This document shows, piece by piece, positions 1 through 4,950 of a DNA stretch of 5,008 nucleotides. Positions within the stretch are counted from its first letter, which is position 1, and each line of letters starts with the position of its first letter. This DNA comes from Pararhizobium_B sp051960215 (GTDB lineage Bacteria > Pseudomonadota > Alphaproteobacteria > Rhizobiales > Rhizobiaceae): positions 1-5,008 of the forward strand of contig JBQCEN010000251.1 in the NCBI GenBank assembly GCA_051960215.1, read 5' to 3'. A model generated the notes under the pieces. That model was given only the letters and a program-made list of their open reading frames with translations, was not told the DNA's origin and ran no database searches. Made by a program: the position numbers and the translations under genes.

Positions 1-207
1 GGGTTACCCGCCGCGCCTTCCCGCCCCCCCCTGTCTTTGTGGGAGTGGCGGGCCGGGCCACCCCCGCCACGGAGAGGGGGAGCTTCCTCCCGTCATGGAG
101 CTGTCTTGTCCGTTCAAGTTCCTAAGTCCGGGAGAGGCCGCTCCCTTCTCCGCCTTGCTGCGCAAGGCACCTTTCCCCACTTCGCGGGGCGAGGAAACTG
201 CGGCGGT
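1..207. other. Non-coding flank with several short palindromes
   Basis: I find no convincing gene here. The frames that stay open give translations rich in Gly, Pro, Arg and Ser with no recognisable motif. The stretch contains inverted repeats instead: an 8-bp perfect stem at 45-52/63-70 (GTGGCGGG/CCCGCCAC, 10-nt loop), a 5-bp stem at 78-82/87-91, and more in 130-197. It lies downstream of the minus-strand glycosyltransferase-like gene that ends at 208. None of the stems is followed by a clear T-run on the minus strand, so I do not call a terminator for that gene. The left edge may belong to the flank of an unseen neighbour. Confidence 0.5.
130..197. repeat. Degenerate extragenic palindromic repeat (candidate)
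   Basis: Three adjacent dyads lie here: GGGAG/CTCCC at 130-134/141-145, a perfect 7-bp stem GCCTTGC/GCAAGGC at 152-158/162-168 with a 3-nt loop, and an imperfect dyad at 171-197 centred on CCCC (175-178) and GGGG (186-189). The last resembles the CTTCTCCCC-loop-GGGGAGAAG palindromes scattered between genes in many rhizobia-like genomes. That resemblance is from memory and the copy would be worn. There is only one copy in the window, so repetition in the genome is not shown. The 7-bp stem followed by ACCTTTCCCC on the plus strand could instead be a weak terminator for an unseen plus-strand transcript. Confidence 0.3.
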
Positions 208-714
208 CTATAGCCCCGACGGAACGATCTCGCAGGCGAGCCTGCGGGTGGCGAGGCCGCGGGCGATGGCTTCGAGCGGCTGGCCCGGGCGAGCGACGGC
301 GACCGCCTGCCTCTTCGTGATCAGCAGGCCGTAGCGCAGCGGCCGCGACGGCTCGCGCAGGCGGGCGAGGAACGAGACACGCCCGCCGCGCGCCGGTGAC
401 AGGCGGGCTGCGATCTCGGCCGTTCCGATATGGCCGCCGATCCGCTCGATCCAGCCGCCGACCGGCCGCGCGCCCGCCTCCAACAGGAGCAGCCAGTCGG
501 CGCGTGCCATGGCGACCGCCTCTCGTGCGCCGGTCTTTGCGACGACGCGGCAGCCGGCGGCCTCGGCGACGAGGCGGGTGCCGTCGCCGGCGCCGCGGTC
601 GATGACGACGACCTCACGGATCAGCCCTTCGATAGCGCCGGGGACGAGCGCCGCCAAGGATCGAGCGAGGGCCTCCTCGTCGTTCTGGCCGGCTTCGATC
701 AGGACAGAGATCAT
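208..714 (-). CDS. Small glycosyltransferase family 2-like protein
   Basis: A 168-residue protein. The N-terminus reads as the start of a GT-A/GT2 fold: a beta strand (MISVLIEAG), a helix (about 12-24), then VVVIDRGAGDGT at 35-46, matching the V-V-D-x-G-S-x-D-G-T nucleotide-sugar-binding signature. Where GT2 enzymes normally have a DxD metal-binding motif after a hydrophobic strand, this protein has WLLLLEAGARP (74-84), so the second acidic residue is missing. It is also shorter than typical GT2 catalytic domains and has no membrane segment. I recall similar short proteins annotated as glycosyltransferases beside PA0069-type genes in rhizobia, so it is probably complete and not a truncated copy. 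The start ATG at 714 is preceded by GGGGAG (719-724), 4 nt away. It diverges from the radical SAM gene and shares its regulatory region. The substrate is unknown, and catalytic activity is uncertain. Confidence 0.75.
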   Translation of the reverse strand: MISVLIEAGQNDEEALARSLAALVPGAIEGLIREVVVIDRGAGDGTRLVAEAAGCRVVAKTGAREAVAMARADWLLLLEAGARPVGGWIERIGGHIGTAEIAARLSPARGGRVSFLARLREPSRPLRYGLLITKRQAVAVARPGQPLEAIARGLATRRLACEIVPSGL

Positions 715-754
715 GCTTCTCCCCTACCGTGGCGCGGCGCCGTTGACCAGCCGC

Positions 755-783
755 TTGGCCACTCCATATGTTCTTGTTATGTT
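755..783 (+). promoter_or_regulatory. Candidate sigma-70-type promoter for the radical SAM gene
   Basis: TTGGCC (755-760, 4 of 6 to TTGACA) and TATGTT (778-783, 4 of 6 to TATAAT) are separated by 17 bp. They sit in the one distinctly AT-rich patch of the divergent intergenic region, which is otherwise GC-rich. Transcription would start near 789-791, giving a leader of roughly 50 nt before the ATG at 843. Promoters in this group of bacteria are hard to call by eye, so this is an inference from spacing and position. Confidence 0.4.
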
Positions 784-784
784 C
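770..784. promoter_or_regulatory. LexA-type operator (SOS box), GTTC-N7-GTTC
   Basis: The sequence reads GTTC TTGTTAT GTTC: two exact GTTC half-sites as a direct repeat with 7 bases between. GTTC-N7-GTTC (GAAC-N7-GAAC on the other strand) is the established alphaproteobacterial LexA recognition motif. The box covers the proposed -10 element and part of the spacer of the radical SAM promoter, as expected for a repressor site. It lies 55 bp from the start of the divergent glycosyltransferase-like gene, so it could affect both. Eight fixed bases would occur by chance about once per 65,536 positions per strand at equal base frequencies, so a match in a 128-bp intergenic region is unlikely to be accidental, though not proof. 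Confidence 0.6.
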
Positions 785-830
785 TATTCTCCATGATAGG
801 AACGAAATCCTCATCGGGAGCGAACCATCC

Positions 831-834
831 GGAG
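831..834 (+). promoter_or_regulatory. Ribosome binding site deciding the radical SAM start
   Basis: GGAG lies 8 nt before the ATG at 843. The frame is also open from an ATG at 768, but that codon lies inside the promoter/LexA-box region and would add 25 residues (MFLLCSILHD...) unlike the family's N-terminus. The site therefore favours 843. Confidence 0.6.
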
Positions 835-842
835 CCACGGGG

Positions 843-2000
843 ATGAATGACCTCAGCCATGTCCGCCACACCGCCCTCGCGCCGGCCAATCGGGCCGATC
901 TCGCCGATGCGCTGATGGCCGAGAGCGGGCTGCGGGTCGAGGAGGACCGCCGGCGCGGGCGCGGCGCCGGGATCAATCCCTCGGGGCGTTACGAAGCCCT
1001 GTCGCGCCACGTCTTCGACGACGGCTGGGACACGCTCGAAGACCTGCCGCCCTTCAAAACAGAGGTGCAGATCGAGAAGCCACGCGCGATCATCACGCGC
1101 AACTCCTCGCCGGACATCTCCTTCGACCGTTCGATCAACCCTTATCGGGGCTGCGAGCACGGCTGCATCTACTGCTTCGCGCGGCCGACGCACGCCTATA
1201 TGGGCCTCTCCGCCGGCCTCGACTTCGAGTCCCGGCTCTTCGCCAAGCCGGACGCGCCGCGCCTGCTCGCGCGCGAGCTTTCGAAGCCGGGCTACAAGCC
1301 GCGGACGATCGCGATCGGCACGAACACCGATCCGTATCAGCCGGTCGAGCGGGAGTGGCGGATCATGCGCCAGGTCCTCGAGGTGCTCGCGGCGGCGAAC
1401 CATCCGGTCGGCATCGTCACGAAGTCGGCGCTCGTCATGCGCGACATCGACATCCTCGCGCCGATGGCCGAGAAGGGGCTCGCCCGCGTCGCGCTGTCCA
1501 TCACGTCGCTCGACAGGAAGCTTGCGCGCGCCATGGAACCGCGCGCAGCGACGCCGCCGCGGAGGCTCGAAGCGGTCCGGGCGCTGGCCGAGGCGGGCAT
1601 CCCGACATCCGTGATGGTCGCCCCGATCGTCCCCGGCCTCAACGACCACGAAATCGAACGCATCCTCGATTCGGCTCATGCGGCAGGGGCACGATCGGCG
1701 GGTTACGTCCTCCTGCGGCTGCCGCTCGAGGTCTCGCCGCTCTTTCGCGACTGGTTGCTCAGGAACTATCCCGACCGCTATCGGCACGTCATGTCGCTCG
1801 TCCGCTCGATGCGCGGCGGCAAGGACTACGACGCCGAGTTCGGCAAGCGCATGCGGGGTGCTGGCCCCTACGCGTGGCAACTCGGCCGGCGTTTCGATCT
1901 CGCCGCGAAGCGCCTCGGTCTCAATCTCGAGCGACGGTCCCTGCGGACAGACCTCTTCGTGCCGCCGGAAGGCGGCGGCGTCCAACTCTCCCTCATCTGA
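843..2000 (+). CDS. PA0069-family radical SAM protein (SplB/COG1533-like)
   Basis: A 385-residue soluble protein. The N-terminal part carries the family motif RRGRGAGINPSGRYE (about 37-51) and a segment ending in SPDISFDRSINPYRG. Next comes the iron-sulfur signature CEHGCIYC (Cys104, Cys108, Cys111; CX3CX2C), followed by ARPTHAYMG. A radical SAM barrel follows, with IAIGTNTDPYQPVE (157-170), IVTKSALVMRDID (191-203), VALSITSLD (216-224) and the glycine-containing strand VMVAPIVPGLND (258-269). The family is annotated as related to spore photoproduct lyase, a DNA repair enzyme, but its own reaction is not established to my knowledge. The last five residues, QLSLI (381-385), are one residue off the beta-clamp-binding consensus QL[SD]LF. 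A LexA-type box overlaps the likely promoter. It is followed 90 bp later by rnhB on the same strand, which may be co-transcribed. Family assignment is confident; a DNA-repair role is inference. Confidence 0.93.
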   Translation: MNDLSHVRHTALAPANRADLADALMAESGLRVEEDRRRGRGAGINPSGRYEALSRHVFDDGWDTLEDLPPFKTEVQIEKPRAIITRNSSPDISFDRSINPYRGCEHGCIYCFARPTHAYMGLSAGLDFESRLFAKPDAPRLLARELSKPGYKPRTIAIGTNTDPYQPVEREWRIMRQVLEVLAAANHPVGIVTKSALVMRDIDILAPMAEKGLARVALSITSLDRKLARAMEPRAATPPRRLEAVRALAEAGIPTSVMVAPIVPGLNDHEIERILDSAHAAGARSAGYVLLRLPLEVSPLFRDWLLRNYPDRYRHVMSLVRSMRGGKDYDAEFGKRMRGAGPYAWQLGRRFDLAAKRLGLNLERRSLRTDLFVPPEGGGVQLSLI

Positions 2001-2090
2001 GGCAGCGCCGCCTTTCCTGTGCATGGGACGGGAAGATACCGGCGGCGGCTCTTGCGGTCGCTTCCCACAGCGTGCAAGCGTGGCCGCGAC

Positions 2091-2792
2091 ATGGCTCGAT
2101 CGAAGACCAATGCTGCTGCGCTGCCACTCGAGGAGCCGGACGACGTGCCGGACTTCGCCTTCGAGCTCCGTGCCCGTTCGGCCGGCCTCTGGCCAGTCGC
2201 CGGGATCGACGAGGTGGGACGCGGGCCGCTTGCCGGCCCCGTGGTCGCCGCCGCCGTCGTCCTCGATCCGGACCGCATCCCAGCGGGGCTCGACGATTCG
2301 AAGAAGCTGACGGCGCAAGAGCGGGATCAGCTCTTCGAGGCGATCATGGCCTGCGCGCATGTCGCGATCGCCTCGTCGTCGGCCCGCCGGATCGACACGA
2401 CCGACATCCGCAAGGCGAGCCTCGACGCCATGCGCCGAGCGCTGGCCGGGCTTCCGGTGACGGCCGGCCATGCACTCATCGACGGACGCGACGTTCCTGA
2501 CGGCCTCGGCTGTTCGGCGGAAGCGATCATCCGGGGCGACGGCCGCAGCTTCTCGATCGCCGCAGCATCCATCGTCGCCAAGGTGACGCGCGACCGGATG
2601 ATGAGCCGCGCCGACTCCGTCTTCCCCGGCTATGGCTTCGCCCGGCACGTCGGCTATGCGACGGTGGTGCATCGCGAAGCGATCGCGCTTGCCGGCCCCT
2701 GCCGCCTGCACAGGATGTCGTTCCGGCCGCTGCGCGAGCCGACGACCGAGACCATGGAAGAAGAGGCCGAGATTCTCGCGCTCGAAGACTGA
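2091..2792 (+). CDS. rnhB: Ribonuclease HII
   Basis: A 233-residue cytoplasmic endonuclease that cleaves the RNA strand of RNA-DNA hybrids and cuts 5' of single ribonucleotides misincorporated in DNA, beginning ribonucleotide excision repair. The family motifs are in order: GIDEVGRGPLAGPV (38-51) with catalytic Asp40 and Glu41, LDDSKKL (67-73), LIDG (129-132) with Asp131, and AAASIVAKVTRDR (157-169) with Asp168 as the fourth acidic residue. Next comes the C-terminal GYGFARHVGYAT...H...GP..LHRMSF region (180-211), which holds the substrate-binding Tyr and His residues. All four metal-binding acidic residues are present. The ATG at 2091 has no clear Shine-Dalgarno sequence. A GTG at 2019 would add 24 Arg-rich residues not typical of the family, and is also poorly supplied with an RBS. 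The gene probably reads from the radical SAM promoter or from an unrecognised one in the 90-bp gap. It converges on the methyltransferase gene. Confidence 0.96.
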   Translation: MARSKTNAAALPLEEPDDVPDFAFELRARSAGLWPVAGIDEVGRGPLAGPVVAAAVVLDPDRIPAGLDDSKKLTAQERDQLFEAIMACAHVAIASSSARRIDTTDIRKASLDAMRRALAGLPVTAGHALIDGRDVPDGLGCSAEAIIRGDGRSFSIAAASIVAKVTRDRMMSRADSVFPGYGFARHVGYATVVHREAIALAGPCRLHRMSFRPLREPTTETMEEEAEILALED

Positions 2793-2804
2793 GCGCCGCG
2801 AGAA
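2773..2804. terminator. Stem-loop at the convergent rnhB/methyltransferase junction
   Basis: TTCTCGCG (2773-2780) pairs perfectly with CGCGAGAA (2797-2804). CTC (2781-2783) continues the stem with GAG (2791-2793) around a 7-nt loop, leaving a 3-nt bulge. An alternative 6-bp stem GCGCTC/GAGCGC (2778-2783/2791-2796) is also possible. The structure spans the rnhB stop codon and reaches into the 20-bp gap before the minus-strand stop at 2813, a natural site for a terminator serving both directions. No T-run follows on either strand, so intrinsic termination is doubtful. It may instead block or stabilise transcript ends. Confidence 0.35.
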
Positions 2805-2812
2805 GTTCGCAG

Positions 2813-3418
2813 CTACGGCAGCCTGAGCAGCACCGGCAGGATATGCGTGTCCTGCAGGTGCTCGACGAGTTCCAGGAGCGGCACCGAGACGAAGAAGACG
2901 AGGCCGTCGAAGAAGGTCCGGTAGACGTTCCGTGTCGTTACGGAGAGGACGGGATCGTCGCGGAACAGGCGGAAGTTCGGGAAGAAGCGCGGGACCGTCG
3001 AGAGATAGGACTGATAGTCGTCGCCGAGAACGCCGCTGAGATAGGTCTCCTCGGCCGCGATCACGAGGTAGAAGATCGCCGCGCAGGCGATCGTGAAGAC
3101 CGCCGCGATCGCGATGCTGCCGCTCTGGCTCCCGGCACCCGCGGCGGCGATCGTGGAGAAGACGTAGAGGGGGTTGCGGGTCACGGAATAGGGCCCGAGC
3201 GTGATCAGCGTCTTCGACTTCCGCGAGCCGATGTAGAGAACGCACCACATCCGGCCGAGGATGCCGGCTGCGATGAGCACGACACCCACCGCCTCGATAT
3301 AGCCATGCACGCCGCTTTCCGCCCAGGTCGAATGGACGAAGCCCACCGCGACGAAGGCGAGGACGAGGACGGCCGCGATGCTGATGCGGCGCGTGCGGTG
3401 ATAGAGGCTCAGTTTCAT
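2813..3418 (-). CDS. Isoprenylcysteine carboxyl methyltransferase/PEMT-type membrane methyltransferase
   Basis: A 201-residue integral membrane protein. Hydrophobic segments lie at about 12-30, 38-58, 86-106, 107-122 and 168-185. The family's SAM-binding signature is present: GPYSVTRNPLYV (76-87, with Arg81, Asn82, Pro83 and Tyr85), then the acidic pair Glu123-Glu124 in AAEETYL, then GDDYQSYLSTVPRFFP (132-147). Proteins of this fold methylate lipid-like substrates at the membrane (isoprenylcysteine in eukaryotes, phospholipids or others in bacteria). The substrate here cannot be read from sequence, and bacteria generally lack prenylated proteins. The start could be ATG 3418 or GTG 3424, two codons upstream. 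GGA seven bases before ATG 3418 fits the former, whereas it would nearly touch the GTG. Only about 32 bp separate this start from the ATP synthase operon terminator, so the gene may depend on read-through. Confidence 0.85.
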   Translation of the reverse strand: MKLSLYHRTRRISIAAVLVLAFVAVGFVHSTWAESGVHGYIEAVGVVLIAAGILGRMWCVLYIGSRKSKTLITLGPYSVTRNPLYVFSTIAAAGAGSQSGSIAIAAVFTIACAAIFYLVIAAEETYLSGVLGDDYQSYLSTVPRFFPNFRLFRDDPVLSVTTRNVYRTFFDGLVFFVSVPLLELVEHLQDTHILPVLLRLP

Positions 3419-3445
3419 TGTCACGTCCGATGCGGGCGATAGCCC

Positions 3446-3481
3446 GGAAAACGAAGATGCCGGGGAGCGTCCCCCGGCATC
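3446..3481 (-). terminator. Intrinsic terminator of the F0 ATP synthase operon
   Basis: A perfect 10-bp GC-rich stem, GATGCCGGGG (3456-3465) with CCCCGGCATC (3472-3481), has a 6-nt loop. Read on the minus strand it lies 30 nt past the atpF stop codon and is followed by TTCGTTTTCC, a short interrupted T-run, as in Rho-independent terminators. No comparable T-run follows on the plus strand, so it acts for the minus-strand operon. It separates the ATP synthase genes from the methyltransferase gene. Confidence 0.8.
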
Positions 3482-3511
3482 GTCTCATTCAAGATCGCCT
3501 GTGCGCCTGCT

Positions 3512-3991
3512 TCAGTTCAGCCTTTTGAGCTCGCCGACGGACGCATTGAAGAGCGAAGCGACGGCGGCCGCATCGGCCTTCTCCGAAAGAAGCTTCTGCG
3601 CCGCGGCAACCGCAAGGTCGACCGCCGAAGCACGAACCTCGTTGGTGGCATCCTGCTCCGCCTGGCGGATCTTCTGCTCGGCCATGGCCGTGCGGCGGGC
3701 GACGTATTCCTCCGTCTTCTGCTTGGCTTCCGCCAGGAAGAGCGCGGCGTCGCGTTCCGCCGCCTTCAGGATGTTCGCGGCTTCCGCCTCGGCTTCCCGG
3801 CGGCGGCGCTGGTAGTCGGCCAGGAGCTGCTCCGCCTCCTCACGCAGGCGCTTCGCCTCGTCGAGTTCCTTGCGGATGTCGTCGGCGCGCTTGTCGAGCG
3901 ACTTGCCCATCATTCCGGGAACGCGCAGGTAGACGGCGATCGCCGCGAAGATGATCAGCGAGACGAGGGCCCAGAACGTATTCGTCATCAT
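3512..3991 (-). CDS. atpF: F0F1 ATP synthase subunit b
   Basis: A 159-residue peripheral-stalk subunit anchoring F1 to the membrane. One N-terminal membrane segment (about 5-22, TFWALVSLIIFAAIAVYL) is followed by VPGMMGKSLDKRADDIRKEL and a long charged, Ala/Glu/Arg-rich helix (about 33-140), typical of the coiled-coil stalk. The C-terminal end (about 140-159) contacts the delta subunit and F1 in this family. It lacks the longer N-terminal extension of the b' protein encoded just upstream, with which it should form a heterodimer. Two ATG codons stand in tandem (3991 and 3988). CGAGGT in the tail of the b' gene is a suitable RBS, and the gap to the b' stop codon is 5 nt, indicating coupled translation. 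It is the last gene of the operon, followed by a terminator. Confidence 0.96.
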   Translation of the reverse strand: MMTNTFWALVSLIIFAAIAVYLRVPGMMGKSLDKRADDIRKELDEAKRLREEAEQLLADYQRRRREAEAEAANILKAAERDAALFLAEAKQKTEEYVARRTAMAEQKIRQAEQDATNEVRASAVDLAVAAAQKLLSEKADAAAVASLFNASVGELKRLN

Positions 3992-3996
3992 GGTCG

Positions 3997-4578
3997 CTAC
4001 CTCGTTTCGACGGCGTGGACGGCCGATGCCGCCTCTTCACGGCTCACGGAGCGGCCGATCAGCTGTTCGACGATCGCCGCCGCGGTGCCCTCGGCGATAT
4101 TGCCGATCTCCCCGAGCGCACGGGCCTTGATCCGCGCGATGTCGGCTTCCGCCGTCTCGGTCTTCTCGGCAATGCCCGCTTCCACCTGCTTACGCTCGGC
4201 TTCGGCTTCGGCACGCGCGTTGTCGTGCGCCTTCTGGGCGATCGCGTGCGCCTTGTTGCGGGCCTCGGCGAGCTCCTGCTCGTAGGCTGCGATCGCCGCG
4301 TCGGACTCACCCTTCAGGCGCGCCGCCTCGTCGAGGTCGTTGGCGATCCGCTGGCGGCGCGTCTCCAGGATGCCGCCGATACGGGGCACCACCGCCCGCT
4401 TCATGAAGATGTAGAAGAGGATGAAGGTGATCGCCAACCACAGGAGCTGCGAGGCGAACAGCTCGGAATTGAACGGCGGGAAATGGCCATGGCCCTCTCC
4501 GCCGGAGGTCGCGGCGCGCGTCTCCGTCTGCGTTGCGGCAGTCGGATTGGTCTGGGCGTAGGCCGCTGTCACGAACAT
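3997..4578 (-). CDS. atpF2: F0F1 ATP synthase subunit b'
   Basis: A 193-residue second b-type stalk subunit, found in alphaproteobacteria, cyanobacteria and plastids, which pairs with subunit b. The N-terminal 30 residues are polar and low in complexity, ending in GGEGHGH. Next comes the b' hallmark HFPPFNSELFASQLLWL (32-48), leading into a single membrane segment (about 42-59). MKRAVVPRIGGILETRRQRI (59-78) and a long Ala/Glu/Lys-rich stalk helix (about 75-175) follow. The ATG at 4578 has GGAG seven bases upstream (4586-4589). The gene lies 74 bp after atpE, with a stem-loop between them, and 5 nt before atpF. The symbol varies between databases (atpF2, atpX, atpG); the identity as b' does not. 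Confidence 0.95.
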   Translation of the reverse strand: MFVTAAYAQTNPTAATQTETRAATSGGEGHGHFPPFNSELFASQLLWLAITFILFYIFMKRAVVPRIGGILETRRQRIANDLDEAARLKGESDAAIAAYEQELAEARNKAHAIAQKAHDNARAEAEAERKQVEAGIAEKTETAEADIARIKARALGEIGNIAEGTAAAIVEQLIGRSVSREEAASAVHAVETR

Positions 4579-4601
4579 TGTCTATCTCCAACTGTCGCGG
4601 G

Positions 4602-4627
4602 CTGCGCCGCCCTTCAAGGCGGCGCAG
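4602..4627 (-). other. Intercistronic stem-loop between atpE and the b' gene
   Basis: CTGCGCCGCC (4602-4611) pairs perfectly with GGCGGCGCAG (4618-4627) around a 6-nt loop. On the minus strand it starts 25 nt after the atpE stop codon and ends 23 nt before the b' start codon, leaving that gene's GGAG free. It is followed by CCCGCGACAG, with no T-run, so it is unlikely to be a complete terminator. An RNA-processing or 3'-end-protecting element, or a partial attenuator, fits better; it could keep atpE message more abundant than that of the stalk genes. Confidence 0.6.
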
Positions 4628-4652
4628 GTCGTATCTGCCGCGCGTCCGACGA

Positions 4653-4880
4653 TCAGACGGCGAAGAGGAGCAGAAGCGCGATCAGCAGCGAGAAGATGCC
4701 GAGCGCTTCCGTGATAGCGAAGCCGAAGATCAGGCGGCCGAACTGGCCGTCGGACGCCGAGGGGTTGCGCAGGGCGCCGGCGAGGTAGTTGCCGAAGATC
4801 TGGCCGAGGCCGATCGCTGCGCCGCCCATGCCGAGGCAGGCGATACCGGCACCGATGTACTTTGCTGCTTCCGCGTCCAT
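4653..4880 (-). CDS. atpE: F0F1 ATP synthase subunit c
   Basis: A 75-residue proteolipid that forms the rotating proton-carrying c ring in the membrane. It is a helical hairpin: helix 1 (about 8-34) with the Gly-rich GAGIACLGMGGAAIGLGQ run, the polar loop RNPSA (38-42) that touches the F1 central stalk, and helix 2 (about 49-74) with FAITEALGIF. Glu58 is the proton-binding carboxylate. The ion site has no obvious sodium-type ligand set, so proton coupling is assumed. The length is normal for alphaproteobacteria. A strong RBS, AAGGAG (4887-4892), sits 6 nt before the ATG at 4880, fitting the need for many copies per complex. An out-of-frame ATG at 4885 overlaps the leader but opens no reading frame of note. 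Confidence 0.98.
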   Translation of the reverse strand: MDAEAAKYIGAGIACLGMGGAAIGLGQIFGNYLAGALRNPSASDGQFGRLIFGFAITEALGIFSLLIALLLLFAV

Positions 4881-4950
4881 ATCATACTCCTTCGAAAATC
4901 GGATTGCGGCTTTGGGACGACAGCCGGACGGGCTGCCAGCGAATGCGTTC

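Noticed and set aside
95..334. A 79-codon plus-strand frame starting in the left flank
   Set aside because: It runs into the antisense of the glycosyltransferase-like gene, has no recognisable motif, and crosses several palindromes.
768..842. An upstream ATG extending the radical SAM protein by 25 residues
   Set aside because: It overlaps the proposed promoter and LexA box. The added residues do not look like the family N-terminus, and the ATG at 843 has a good GGAG 8 nt upstream.
2000..2018. A small AGGC/GCCT stem followed by TTTCCT after the radical SAM gene, a possible terminator
   Set aside because: The stem is only 4 bp and the T-run only three bases, too weak to support termination before rnhB.
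2019..2090. A GTG start extending RNase HII by 24 residues
   Set aside because: The extension is Arg-rich and unlike the family, and it has no well-placed RBS. The ATG at 2091 also lacks a good RBS, so the start is not fully settled.
1355..2500. A 381-codon plus-strand frame bridging the radical SAM gene and rnhB
   Set aside because: It is out of frame with two well-supported genes, and its translation is low-complexity Arg/Pro/Ala-rich without domains.
777..3488. A 903-codon open frame on the minus strand, antisense to the radical SAM gene and rnhB and overlapping the methyltransferase gene
   Set aside because: It is a shadow of the plus-strand genes in GC-rich DNA. Its translation is Arg/Ala/Asp/His-rich with no motif, whereas the genes it opposes have clear family signatures.
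4015..4788. A 257-codon plus-strand frame opposite the b' gene and atpE
   Set aside because: It is an antisense shadow of two clearly identified ATP synthase genes, with no plausible domain.
4921..4935. CAGCC/GGCTG dyad in the atpB-atpE gap
   Set aside because: The 5-bp stem is expected by chance in GC-rich sequence, and it has no T-run or other support.
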